The translations under genes and the position numbers were made by a program. Shown in pieces: positions 1 through 8,722 of a stretch of 64,000 nucleotides of DNA (position 1 is its first letter; the number at the start of each line of letters is the position of its first letter). A model generated the notes under the pieces. It was not told the origin of the DNA, did no database searches, and saw only the letters and a program-made list of their open reading frames with translations. Source of the stretch: Deltaproteobacteria bacterium (GTDB lineage Bacteria; Desulfobacterota; BSN033; WVXP01). Location of the stretch: assembly GCA_019308905.1 (NCBI GenBank), contig JAFDHF010000004.1:124001-188000 (forward strand), written 5' to 3'.

Positions 1-132
1 GGGGCTTCTCAAGAGCTTGCCGTACAGCATTCCGGGCAGCCGGATATCCACCGTATACCTGGCCCTTCCCGTGACCTTTTCAACACCGTCCACCCGGCGA
101 ATCGCCTTACCGATGTGGGAATAGGTGCTCAT
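1..132 (-). CDS. coxL: Molybdopterin-binding large subunit (CoxL/XdhA family), N-terminal fragment
   Basis: Only the first 44 codons lie in the window; the gene runs off the left edge. The product begins MSTYSHIGKAIRRVDGVEKV and continues with a TGRARYTVDIRLPGMLYGK stretch, the typical start of the molybdenum-cofactor subunit of the xanthine dehydrogenase/CO dehydrogenase family. The start codon overlaps the stop of the 2Fe-2S subunit gene by four bases (ATGA), so the two are translationally coupled. The substrate cannot be told because the active-site loop, which separates true CO dehydrogenase from other hydroxylases, is outside the window. Confidence 0.85.
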   Translation of the reverse strand, partial: MSTYSHIGKAIRRVDGVEKVTGRARYTVDIRLPGMLYGKLLRSP

Positions 133-608
133 CTTCCGGCCTCCTTCATCCTGCGGGCGGCGAGGGCTATCGAATCCACGATCCTCACATACCCCGTGCA
201 TCGGCACAGGTTCCCGGCAATCGCCTCCTTGATGGCCTGCCTGGAGGGATGGGGATTTTCATCCAACAGGGCCTTGGCGGCCATTATCATCCCAGGAGTG
301 CAAAACCCGCACTGCAGCCCGCCATGGTCCAGAAAGGCCTCCTGAATGGGATGAAGCCTTGCACCCTCTGCAAGCCCCTCGATAGTGGTGATCTGCCTTC
401 CTTGAACCTGGAGGGCGAGGACGGAACACGAGTTGACGGCTTTCCCATCGACAAGGACCGTGCATGAACCACAGGCTCCGCTGTTGCAGGCCCGTTTGGT
501 TCCTGTGAGGCCGAGCTCGTTGCGCAGCATTTCCACCAATGTCGTCTTGGGACTCACCGCAACCTCGCGGGGCTCTCCGTTTACCAGTACCTTGAGAATC
601 TTCTTCAT
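129..608 (-). CDS. coxS: 2Fe-2S subunit of molybdenum hydroxylase (CoxS family)
   Basis: The 159-residue protein carries all eight cysteines expected of the two [2Fe-2S] clusters of this family: C41, C46, C49 and C61 in the N-terminal plant-ferredoxin-type domain (CNSGACGSC) and C100, C103, C135 and C137 in the C-terminal four-helix domain (CGFC and CRC). The length matches the family. It passes electrons between the molybdenum subunit and the FAD subunit in the cytoplasm. It overlaps both neighbours by four bases, with the FAD subunit gene upstream and coxL downstream. The electron acceptor and organic or CO substrate are unknown from this fragment. Confidence 0.95.
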   Translation of the reverse strand: MKKILKVLVNGEPREVAVSPKTTLVEMLRNELGLTGTKRACNSGACGSCTVLVDGKAVNSCSVLALQVQGRQITTIEGLAEGARLHPIQEAFLDHGGLQCGFCTPGMIMAAKALLDENPHPSRQAIKEAIAGNLCRCTGYVRIVDSIALAARRMKEAGR

Positions 609-1471
609 CCTTTCAACCTCTCCCGGGCTTCCCTGAGCATCCGTTTGACCAGGACGCGGGCCACCTTTTCTTTGTATTCCTCAGAAGCCACGATATCAGG
701 GATCGGGGAAATATCATCTGCCACGGCTTCTGCAGCTTTTTCAATCAGCCCGTCACCGGGGAACTTCCCCCTGAGGATCCCTTCGGCCTTTTCCGCCCGT
801 ACGGGTGTCGGTGCCACCCCCCCAAGTGCGATCCTAACGTCCAGGCAGGACCCGTCCGGATCGACTTCCAGGAAGACCGCTGCCCCAACGATCGGTGAAT
901 CCCCCTCGACGTTGCGGAATTTAGCGTACGTCACAGCCGAGCGCTCAGGCAGGGGAGGGACCACGATCTCCGTCAGAAGCTCCTGGGGCTTGACAACGGT
1001 TTCGTAGTAGTCCACAAAGAGGTCTCGGATGGCAAGAGACCTCTCCCCCTGTGTGGAAGCTATTGTGACCTGCCCGCCCATGGCTATCAGGGGAGGTGCC
1101 GGGTCTCCTGTGGGATCTGCAATGCAGAGGTTCCCGCCGATGGTTCCCCAGTTCCGGATCTGGACGCTTGCCAGATGTTGCTCCATATCGGCCAGAACAC
1201 CGAATCTCTCTCTGACAAGGGGAGAGAGTTCGAGGGCACGATGCGTCGTTACCGCACCGACCCTGAGCTGGCCCGCCTCATCACAGCGGACATAGTCGAG
1301 CTCTGGAATGCTCTTGATGTCGACCAGAACCTCCGGGGCAATGAGTCCCTGCTTCAGGATATTGAGCAGGGACTGGCCGCCGGCAATGATCCTGCAGTTC
1401 TCGCCGTGTTCCTCGAGAAAAGCCAGAGCCTCCTTAAGACTCTGAGGGCAAAGGTAATCGAAGTCTCTCAT
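605..1471 (-). CDS. coxM: FAD-binding subunit of molybdenum hydroxylase (CoxM family)
   Basis: This 288-residue protein has the two FAD-binding motifs of the family, AGGQSLLNIL near residues 31-40 and TIGGNLC near 110. It takes electrons from the 2Fe-2S subunit. I chose the ATG at 1471 because family members start directly with a sequence like MRDFDYLCPQS, and a GGTAGGAT purine-rich stretch precedes it; the frame is open about 16 codons further upstream but that extension does not look like the family. The stop overlaps the start of coxS by four bases. Confidence 0.93.
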   Translation of the reverse strand: MRDFDYLCPQSLKEALAFLEEHGENCRIIAGGQSLLNILKQGLIAPEVLVDIKSIPELDYVRCDEAGQLRVGAVTTHRALELSPLVRERFGVLADMEQHLASVQIRNWGTIGGNLCIADPTGDPAPPLIAMGGQVTIASTQGERSLAIRDLFVDYYETVVKPQELLTEIVVPPLPERSAVTYAKFRNVEGDSPIVGAAVFLEVDPDGSCLDVRIALGGVAPTPVRAEKAEGILRGKFPGDGLIEKAAEAVADDISPIPDIVASEEYKEKVARVLVKRMLREARERLKG

Positions 1472-1552
1472 TATCCTACCCGCGTTCCGAGGTGCCGCCC
1501 CTTGCAGCGGGCGCCTCAACCCTGTTTGGAGAAAAGCGAACCCTCGGGCAGA

Positions 1553-2008
1553 TCACTCCCCTGTCTTCCCGATTCCGGCTTGGATGTTCCTTGCAAACTC
1601 CTCGCCGAGTTTCTTGGCGGTCGCCCTCATCACCTTCTCACCAAAGGTGGCGAGTTTTCCGACCACACGCGTATTCGCCGAATAGGAGATCTCCACTTCG
1701 TTTTCAGAGACTTCGCTGAGATCCACCACGCTCTCCTGGTAAAGCGTCCCGGCCTTGAGGGCATCGCGGCCTTCGGTGACCGACTTCAGATGCCGGGGGG
1801 GGTCGACCTCCGTGAGGGTGGTCCTCGATTTCATGGTCAGGGATATGACACCGACCTTCACTTTCACAGAGCTCTCGTAGACGTTCTCACCGACCACTTC
1901 GATCTTCTCGCACCCCGGGACACAGGGACCGATCTTTTCCGGATCGACAAGGAAGTCCCAGACCTCTTGAATCGGTGCCTTGACACGGAATCTCTCTTCA
2001 ACAAGCAT
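1553..2008 (-). CDS. coxG: CoxG-like SRPBCC (START-fold) protein
   Basis: The 151-residue product begins MLVEERFRVKAPIQEVWDFL and continues with DPEKIGPCVPGCEKIEVVG, the signature of CoxG (CO dehydrogenase subunit G) within the SRPBCC superfamily. CoxG homologues accompany CoxLMS operons; in aerobic CO oxidisers they have been linked to membrane anchoring and quinone delivery. Here the gene leads the operon, 81 bp upstream of coxM. It lacks the long C-terminal membrane tail found in some CoxG proteins, so membrane anchoring is not obvious. Role in this organism is inferred from the neighbours only. Confidence 0.85.
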   Translation of the reverse strand: MLVEERFRVKAPIQEVWDFLVDPEKIGPCVPGCEKIEVVGENVYESSVKVKVGVISLTMKSRTTLTEVDPPRHLKSVTEGRDALKAGTLYQESVVDLSEVSENEVEISYSANTRVVGKLATFGEKVMRATAKKLGEEFARNIQAGIGKTGE

Positions 2009-2113
2009 CTTTCACAGTCACCTTTCTCTTCCTGAGTTTTCAAAAGAATATTACTTTTACCCCCCGCGGTCCAGGGACCAGGACCTTTTGTTCGACCCGG
2101 CAGGGAGATCTGC

Positions 2114-3871
2114 TCAGCCGTCGAGCACCTCCCTGACCTTCCATGCCAGCCCGGCAGGTGAGAAGGGTTTCTGAAGGAAGGCAGACCCCCGATCCAACAC
2201 CCCGTGATGAACAATGGCCTCGCCCGGATAGCCCGAGAAGAAAAGCACCTTTGTGTCAGGCCGTTCGGCCAGGAGGCGCTCGGCCAGGGCCCTACCCCCC
2301 ATCTGCGGCATCACGACGTCGGTGAGGAGAAGATCGATTCTCCTGTCTCGGTGTTGTCTGGCTACAGCGAGGGCTTCCTTGCCGTCGCTCGCTTCCAGGA
2401 CCGTGTATCCCTGTGCCCGGAGTGTACCAGCCGTCACGTTCCGCACGGACAACTCGTCTTCAACGAGGAGCACGGTCTCTGAACCCCTGGGCGGGTAACC
2501 TTCCCGGCTGTGCCGCTCCATCGCCTCGCCCTGTCCGTCGATACGGGGCAGGTATATCTTGAATGTAGTACCCAGGCCCGGCTCGCTGTAGACCCATATA
2601 TTCCCCCCGCTCTGCTTTACGATCCCGTAGCAGGTGGCAAGCCCGAGGCCCGTTCCCTTACCCACGTCCTTGGTAGTGAAAAAGGGCTCAAAAATGTGCT
2701 CCTTCACTTCGTCGGCCATGCCGGCCCCGGTGTCGCTGATGGCCAGCATCACATACCCGCCGGGAGTGACACCGGGGTGCTGCCGGGCATAACCCTCGTC
2801 AAGGGTCACGTTGGCCGTCTCGATGGTCAGTCTTCCCCCTTGCGGCATGGCATCCCGCGCATTCACGGCGAGGTTGACGATAACCTGTTCCAGTTGGCCT
2901 GGATCGACCTTGACCATTCCCAGGGCCTCTCCGGGCAGACTGACCACTTCCACGTCTTCACCTATGAGCCGGGGAAGCATCTTGCCCATGTCCAGAATGA
3001 TCTTGTTCAGATTGACCACCTTTGGTTCGACTATCTGGCGCCGCGAGAAGGTCAGTAGTTGCTGTGTCAGCTTAGCGGCTCGGCTGCAAGCTTTGAAGAC
3101 CTCCTCGAGACGGTTTCTTACCCACTCCTCGAGACCTGGCTCCATCATAACGAGTTCGGTATTGCCCTGGATGGTGACGAGAAGGTTGTTGAAATCATGG
3201 GCTATCCCTCCGGCCAGGCGGCCAACGGTCTCCATCTTCTGGGACCAGAGAAGTTGCTCTTCCGTCTGTTTCCGTTCCGCGATTTCCCGCTGGAGCCGCT
3301 CGTTGGTCTTGCGGAGTTCTGCCGTCCTCGCCTCGACAAGTTCCTCGAGGTGCTCTCGGTGCCTTCTCAGTTCCTCCTCGACCCTCTTCCGCTCGGTGAT
3401 GTCCGTGTCTGTCCCTACCACACGGTATGGTTTTCCATTGCCGTCGCGCATAGCGGTTCCTCGGGCGAGAAACCAGCGGACGCTCCCGTCCTTGTGCAAC
3501 ATCCGGTGAGCCACCTCGTAGAGCGGTGCCGAACCCTTCAGATGCGCTTCCGCTTTGCGCATCACCTCTTCCACGTCATCGGGGTGAACAAACCTCCCCC
3601 AGTCATCGAGGTGGTTCCGGATCTCATTATCCTTATAGCCCAGCATGGCTTTCAGGTTCGGATCGATATAGATCTCGTTGGTCTCCAGGTTCCAGTCCCA
3701 CGTCCCCACATGGCCGGCGCTGGTGGCCAGTGCATATCTCTCTTCGCTCTCACGAAGCGCCTTCTCCGTCTTCCTCCATTCAGCCTCCAATCGCTCCAAC
3801 CGTGCAACCCGTCGGCGCAGCGCCGCCAGTTCAATCTTGAGGTCTCCTTCTTTCACGTCCCCGTGCTTCAT
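2114..3871 (-). CDS. PAS-domain hybrid sensor histidine kinase with C-terminal receiver
   Basis: The 585-residue protein has no transmembrane segment, so it should sense a cytoplasmic signal. Order: N-terminal coiled coil (about 10-50), a PAS/PAC domain (about 45-170, ending [10 protein letters not shown]), a second coiled coil, then a histidine kinase core with H-box ([11 protein letters not shown]), N-box ([11 protein letters not shown]), G1 (DTGAGM), F-box (FEPFFTTK) and G2 (GKGTGLGLA). A receiver domain occupies the last 120 residues (phospho-acceptor Asp in [13 protein letters not shown], conserved Lys in FLQKPF). There is no DNA-binding output and no partner regulator beside it, so its target is unknown. 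It is separated by 105 bp from coxG. Confidence 0.9.
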   Translation of the reverse strand: MKHGDVKEGDLKIELAALRRRVARLERLEAEWRKTEKALRESEERYALATSAGHVGTWDWNLETNEIYIDPNLKAMLGYKDNEIRNHLDDWGRFVHPDDVEEVMRKAEAHLKGSAPLYEVAHRMLHKDGSVRWFLARGTAMRDGNGKPYRVVGTDTDITERKRVEEELRRHREHLEELVEARTAELRKTNERLQREIAERKQTEEQLLWSQKMETVGRLAGGIAHDFNNLLVTIQGNTELVMMEPGLEEWVRNRLEEVFKACSRAAKLTQQLLTFSRRQIVEPKVVNLNKIILDMGKMLPRLIGEDVEVVSLPGEALGMVKVDPGQLEQVIVNLAVNARDAMPQGGRLTIETANVTLDEGYARQHPGVTPGGYVMLAISDTGAGMADEVKEHIFEPFFTTKDVGKGTGLGLATCYGIVKQSGGNIWVYSEPGLGTTFKIYLPRIDGQGEAMERHSREGYPPRGSETVLLVEDELSVRNVTAGTLRAQGYTVLEASDGKEALAVARQHRDRRIDLLLTDVVMPQMGGRALAERLLAERPDTKVLFFSGYPGEAIVHHGVLDRGSAFLQKPFSPAGLAWKVREVLDG

Positions 3872-4162
3872 CTAACACTCCTGGAATTCGGATCGGTCCA
3901 TGGCCCTGTTGGAAGAGGACCGCCCGCGGATGGGAGAGCTCCACTCATCGTTTCCGGTCAGTCCCCCACAGGCAGATCCACCTTACAAAGGGGAATCTAC
4001 AACAAACCCCCTTGGAGAGTAAGTCCCTGATCGCAAAAAAGACCAGGGTGCGGCCGGAGAGAAAAGGCAAGCCCTTCCCTCTTGATCACGGGACAAGCCC
4101 GAACGCACCGGCTCACAGTCCACCGCGGCCTCAAGGATCTCCACGGATGCCGGGACACCTTC

Positions 4163-4900
4163 TCAGGGGACAATCTCAAAATCACAGACAAGGGGTGCAT
4201 GGTCGGATAATCTGACCCGGGGAATCTGAAAACCGGTGACCCGTACCTCGGGACTGTGGAAAATGTAGTCGAGCTGCCTCCGTGGAGACCGGCTCGGATG
4301 GGAAGGTTGGCCCCGGCCATTGGCGTTTTTCAGCCCTGTGGCGGCAAGGAAGAGCTGGAGTTCCCTGTCGCCCCAGAAGACGTTGAAATCTCCCGCAACT
4401 ATGACGGGCTTCCTGACATTCTCGACCATGCCGTGGAGATCCTGGAGCTGATACTGGCGGTGCCGGAATTTAACAGAAAGATGAACCAGGAAGATCGAAA
4501 CCCTGTCCAACTCGACTTCAATCACAAGACGCTTGATACCTTCGCGGAAATAGTGAAATCTCTGGGACCTGATTTCCTGTTTCGTCAGGATTGCATTGCC
4601 CTGTTTATTGAGTACCGGAACCTTCTGGGCCATCGAGGCCGCAGAATACTTGGACTGGTAGACATGATGGTATTTCATCGCACGGGCAATGGCCTCAGCC
4701 TGGTTGCACCTGTCAGACCTGAAAGACCCGCTGTCCACCTCGAGCAACCCTATGATATCCGGATTCAGCGACTTTATGAAGACCAATATCTTCTTCAGAT
4801 TGTCCTGTGTATGCTTGAGATAGCCGCTGTAGGGCACTGGAAGGTGAAACTGCTTTCCTATGCCGGCCCCATAGCGAATATTGTAAAGAAGAAATCGCAT
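4163..4900 (-). CDS. Endonuclease/exonuclease/phosphatase (EEP) family hydrolase
   Basis: This 245-residue protein shows the metal-dependent EEP core: YNIRYG (Asn), GLLEVDSG (catalytic Glu), LVHLS (His), VAGDFNVFWG (Asp-Asn pair) and the terminal SDHAPLVC (Asp-His pair). Family members cleave phosphodiesters in nucleic acids, inositol phosphates or lipids, and the motifs do not separate these. There is no signal peptide. A GAGGG ribosome-binding site precedes the ATG. It lies just upstream, in the transcribed direction, of nothing obviously related; the cardiolipin synthase gene ahead of it on the same strand hints weakly at a lipid substrate. Confidence 0.85.
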   Translation of the reverse strand: MRFLLYNIRYGAGIGKQFHLPVPYSGYLKHTQDNLKKILVFIKSLNPDIIGLLEVDSGSFRSDRCNQAEAIARAMKYHHVYQSKYSAASMAQKVPVLNKQGNAILTKQEIRSQRFHYFREGIKRLVIEVELDRVSIFLVHLSVKFRHRQYQLQDLHGMVENVRKPVIVAGDFNVFWGDRELQLFLAATGLKNANGRGQPSHPSRSPRRQLDYIFHSPEVRVTGFQIPRVRLSDHAPLVCDFEIVP

Positions 4901-5067
4901 ATTACCCTCTTGCCCTGCCTAGCCCTATCCGGTGACCACTGCAATTATTATGATAATGCTCTTGAGGCAAAATTGGAAGAGGCTGACAGAGACCACTCCG
5001 GCTCCCCGGGCAGACCGCCGGCGGCAACGGAGCCTCGGGCAACGGCCCTCCATCTTGCGGATGCCTT

Positions 5068-6528
5068 TCAGAGGAGCGGGCTCAGCAGTTGGGCCGCGTT
5101 CTCGACAAAGCGGCTCCAGGCGGGACGTCTTCGCCAGGTTTCCAGGTCGATGGGTACCGCCCTGTCGGCGTAGCCCTGCTGAAGGGCCCGGAGTCGGGAA
5201 CCGAAATCCCGGTCAAAGACAAAGAGGGTCACCTCGAAATCGAGCCAGAAACTACGCATATCGAGGTTCACCGTACCGAAGAGGGCGATTTCCCTGTCGA
5301 TGGTGATGCTCTTGGTGTGCAAAAGCCCTCCATGAAAGCGGAGAATCCGCACCCCCGAGGCAAGGAGATCCTTGAAATACGAACGGCTCGCATACCTGAT
5401 CAATCGCGAATCGACCCTTTCCGGCACGATGATCGTAACCTCGACCCCCCTCAGTGCGGCGGATTCCAGGGCGGTGAGTACCGACTCGTCGGGCACGAAG
5501 TAGGGCGTTGTCATGACCAACTCTTCACGAGCGGTGTAGAGGGACATGAGGAGCAACTGGTGGATTGTATCACTCGTGTAACCGGGGCCGGAGGGGACCA
5601 CCTGAACGTTTGCCTCCCCCCCATCGGGGAAGGTTTTGAAGTCCTTCGGATCGCTCAGACCCTTGATATCCTCTCCTGTCTCGACTTGCCAATCCCACAT
5701 GAATATCAGGTCGAGCGCCTGTACCGCTGGCCCTTCAACCCGCACCATCGCGTCGACCCAGGGCCCGACCCCCGCCTCGCGTTTGAAAAAACGAGGATCC
5801 ACGAGGTTGAGGCTTCCCGTATAGGCGATCTCGCCGTCTATGACCACGATCTTCCGGTGGATACGCAAGTCGAGGCGGACAAAGACCATCCTCACCAGTC
5901 CTACAGGAAGGGCAGCCACCAACTCGACGCCGTTTTCCAGCAGGCGCTTCGCCCCTTCGCTCCTCAGGAAAGCGGCACTGCCCACCGAATCGATGAGAAC
6001 CCTGCAGGTCACGCCTCTCTGCGCGGCCCTGATCAGGGCTCTGGAGACTTCGTCGGCCATTCCTCCCTCGTTCCAGATGTAGAACTCCATGTGACAGGTA
6101 TGCCTGGCCCGGCCGATGTCTTCGACGATAGAACCGAGTATAGGCTCCGCTCCATCGATCAACTCCAGCCTGTTCCCGGCCATTGCAGGAATCCCGAGTG
6201 TCGCCTCGGCAAGACGATTTACTGGAGCTCCCCTGGGCCCCACGTCCGACCAGTCCACACGGGTATTCCGCGACAGCCCACGGAGCCATCCCTCGTACTC
6301 CTCTCGGAGGGCCGCGGCGCGTTCGGCCCTCCGCCTCCCCATGCGTCGCTCGCCGATAAGGAGATATAGTCCCGCTCCTGCAAAGGGTAGAACAAAGATC
6401 AGAATCAGCCACGCCAGGGAGACTCCCACCGGCCTGCGCATCATGACGACACGAACCGACAGGGCGATCACGACAACCGCGTGTGCAGGCACTGCAAAGA
6501 CGGCTATCCGGCTGATCAGTTCCGTCAT
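5068..6528 (-). CDS. cls: Cardiolipin synthase (PLD superfamily)
   Basis: With the start at 6528 the protein is 486 residues, normal for bacterial cardiolipin synthases. Two N-terminal transmembrane helices (about residues 5-28 and 36-58) precede two phospholipase D HKD motifs: H224-K226-D231 (HRKIVVID) and H404-K406-D411 (HTKSITID). It condenses two phosphatidylglycerol molecules into cardiolipin at the inner membrane. The frame is open 30 codons upstream, but the ATG at 6528 has a GGGGAG ribosome-binding site and begins directly before the first helix. It is divergent from the aldehyde:ferredoxin oxidoreductase gene. Confidence 0.92.
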   Translation of the reverse strand: MTELISRIAVFAVPAHAVVVIALSVRVVMMRRPVGVSLAWLILIFVLPFAGAGLYLLIGERRMGRRRAERAAALREEYEGWLRGLSRNTRVDWSDVGPRGAPVNRLAEATLGIPAMAGNRLELIDGAEPILGSIVEDIGRARHTCHMEFYIWNEGGMADEVSRALIRAAQRGVTCRVLIDSVGSAAFLRSEGAKRLLENGVELVAALPVGLVRMVFVRLDLRIHRKIVVIDGEIAYTGSLNLVDPRFFKREAGVGPWVDAMVRVEGPAVQALDLIFMWDWQVETGEDIKGLSDPKDFKTFPDGGEANVQVVPSGPGYTSDTIHQLLLMSLYTAREELVMTTPYFVPDESVLTALESAALRGVEVTIIVPERVDSRLIRYASRSYFKDLLASGVRILRFHGGLLHTKSITIDREIALFGTVNLDMRSFWLDFEVTLFVFDRDFGSRLRALQQGYADRAVPIDLETWRRRPAWSRFVENAAQLLSPLL

Positions 6529-6803
6529 TTGTCTCCCCGGCTCCCACCCGCAACGACCCTCCTGCCTGGAGAGCAGGCAAGCGAAGAGCCTTACCGGCAC
6601 TTCTCCCCCTCCCGGCACGCAGAAGGGCGGGCTCTGTGCATTGTATATGTCCCCGGAGGACGGGTCAAGACCGGCTCAGCCGCGGACCCGGGCCGCTTCT
6701 GTCCGGGTTCTTTCCACCTCGTGCCCCTCGGCCCGCCGCCCGCCTCCCCTCGGGAAAGCCATGGGGAGGAGACACATCTCGGATGGCTGGACCGGGCCCT
6801 TCC

Positions 6804-6832
6804 TTGAAATGGAGGGGGGCTTCCGTTAGAAT
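6804..6832 (+). promoter_or_regulatory. Sigma-70-type promoter for the aldehyde:ferredoxin oxidoreductase gene
   Basis: TTGAAA (6804-6809) and TAGAAT (6827-6832) are separated by 17 bp. Transcription would begin near 6839, leaving a short leader of about 17 nt containing the GGAG ribosome-binding site before the ATG at 6856. The stretch 6529-6855 is otherwise the divergent spacer between cls and this gene, and I saw nothing else in it. Confidence 0.6.
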
Positions 6833-6855
6833 TGAGAGACCTGCAGGAGATTCCA

Positions 6856-8622
6856 ATGAAAGGGTTTTTCAATCGGGTCCTCCGGATCAACGCGGGATCA
6901 GGCAAGTCGACGGTCGAAGAGATCCCCGATAGGGTTTTCGAGACTTATCTTGGAGGCAAGGGCCTGGGAACCTATCTGTTGCTGAAACACAACCCGCCCG
7001 GGATCGATCCTCTCTCCCCCGAGAATCGCGTGATTTTCTCCACGGGTTGTGCCACCGATCTGCGGGTTCACGGCTCGAGCCGTTACGGGGTCTATACCAA
7101 GTCTCCCCAGACGGGGATCTATTCCGAGTCTTACTCCGGAGGCGACGTCGCCATATCCCTGAGCAGAACCGGCTACGATGCCGTGATTCTGGAAGATGCA
7201 TCACCGGACCCTGTCTTCTTGGAGATTTCCTCCAGTGATGTCAGGTTCCACGACGGCTGTCAGGTGTGGGGTAAGTCCACCTACGAGGCGGAAGACCACG
7301 TGCTGAAGGCCGTGGGTGCTGATGGGGCGCGAGCCGTCGTGATCGGGCCGGCTGCCGAGAGGGGCGTAAGGTTTTCCGTTCTGGAATCGGGATACTGGCG
7401 GTCTGCAGGGAGGACAGGAGTCGGCGCCGTACTGGGCTCAAAGAGAATCAAGGCCCTGGTCTTCCACGGAGACAAGAGGCGGGAGGCGGCCCGTCCCGAT
7501 CTGCTCGGGGCATTCTGGGACAAGACACGGAACAGAGTTAGGGATAACCCCGTCGCCCGCTCCTTCAGGAGACTCGGGACCCCCATGCTCGTCTCCATAA
7601 TGAACATGATGGGGGGGTTCCCCACAAGGTACTGGTCCGAGGGAACCCTTGATGGCTGGGAGAACATCACCGCCGAGAGCCTGCTCGAGCGGTGCAAGGT
7701 CGAACCCATCCAGTGCCCCCACTGTTTCATGGCCTGCGGTAATCTCTCGGAGGTCAGGGAGGGACGGCATAGAGGCCTCCGCATAGGCGGGCCGGAATAT
7801 GAGACGATCTACGCCTTCGGAGGTCTCTGCATGATCGACAGCATCGAGGAGATCATCTACCTCAACGATATCTGCGACCGCCTCGGCCTGGACACCATCT
7901 CGGCGGGAAACCTCGCAGCCTTCACCATCGAAGCTTCCAGAAGGGGAGCGATTCCGGAGCGACTCGACTACGGCGATGTGGACGGCATCGCGGCACTCCT
8001 CGAAAAAATCGCACTCCGCGAGGGTATCGGTGCGGTCTTGTCCCAGGGTATCGTGGAAGCGAGCAGAGCATGGGGGCTCGAGGAACTCGCGGTGCACGTC
8101 AAGGGCCTGGAGCCTGCGGGCTATGAACCCCGGGTTCTGAAGGGAATGGGCCTTTCTTACGCGACATCGGACCGCGGGGCCTGCCATCTCAGGGCGACAT
8201 TCTACAAGTCCGAAATCTCCGGTCGTGTCGATCCCGACCAGATCGGTGGCAAGGCCGGGATCTTCGTGGAGGAAGAGGATCGGATGACCCTCTTTGATAC
8301 GCTAATCCTCTGCAGGTTCTACAAGGATCTGATCGATTGGGAAGACATCTCGCTTCTCCTCCACTCCGCCACAGGGTTGAAACTCGGAACAGAAAACCTC
8401 AGGCAAGTGGCCGCAAATGTTTCGAACGGGGCCAGGTGGTTCAATATCCGCGAGGGTGTAGTGCGGGCCGATGATCGACTCCCCAACCGGTTTTTCCAGG
8501 AAGCTCTCGGCAGAAACAAGAAGACCATCCGGAGAGAGGACCTGGAGGTAATGCTCGACGAGTATTACGACGCCCGGGGATGGGACGACCAGGGTATTCC
8601 CCCTCCTTTGCCCGAGGTCTAG
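6856..8622 (+). CDS. aor: Tungsten-dependent aldehyde:ferredoxin oxidoreductase
   Basis: The 588-residue product matches the length of AOR-family enzymes. The [4Fe-4S] ligands are in place: C287, C290, C294 (CPHCFMAC) and C486 (LILCRF), spaced as in the Pyrococcus enzyme. The N-terminal LGGKGLGTYLL and the DRLGLDTISAGN segment match pterin-binding regions. It oxidises aldehydes to acids, or runs in reverse, with ferredoxin as partner, using a tungsten bis-pterin cofactor. I placed the start at the ATG with GGAG upstream; a TTG 24 bp earlier lies inside the -10 box. The gene stands alone. The ADP-forming acetyl-CoA synthetase at 15342 could act on the acid produced. Confidence 0.93.
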   Translation: MKGFFNRVLRINAGSGKSTVEEIPDRVFETYLGGKGLGTYLLLKHNPPGIDPLSPENRVIFSTGCATDLRVHGSSRYGVYTKSPQTGIYSESYSGGDVAISLSRTGYDAVILEDASPDPVFLEISSSDVRFHDGCQVWGKSTYEAEDHVLKAVGADGARAVVIGPAAERGVRFSVLESGYWRSAGRTGVGAVLGSKRIKALVFHGDKRREAARPDLLGAFWDKTRNRVRDNPVARSFRRLGTPMLVSIMNMMGGFPTRYWSEGTLDGWENITAESLLERCKVEPIQCPHCFMACGNLSEVREGRHRGLRIGGPEYETIYAFGGLCMIDSIEEIIYLNDICDRLGLDTISAGNLAAFTIEASRRGAIPERLDYGDVDGIAALLEKIALREGIGAVLSQGIVEASRAWGLEELAVHVKGLEPAGYEPRVLKGMGLSYATSDRGACHLRATFYKSEISGRVDPDQIGGKAGIFVEEEDRMTLFDTLILCRFYKDLIDWEDISLLLHSATGLKLGTENLRQVAANVSNGARWFNIREGVVRADDRLPNRFFQEALGRNKKTIRREDLEVMLDEYYDARGWDDQGIPPPLPEV

Positions 8623-8722
8623 CACCTTCGGCCCGAGTCTTCCCTCAACCAGGAGACACCTGCCGTCTGCAACGACTCGAACAATTCGAAGCCCCTGAAC
8701 GATTTGAACGCTTCCCCAACGG

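Noticed and set aside
1175-2035. 286-codon open frame on the plus strand opposite coxM and coxG
   Set aside because: No family resemblance, no ribosome-binding site, and it lies antisense to two convincing genes; long antisense frames are common at this G+C.
6832-6855. Upstream TTG start for the aldehyde:ferredoxin oxidoreductase
   Set aside because: The TTG begins within the predicted -10 box, while the ATG at 6856 has a ribosome-binding site and matches the family start.
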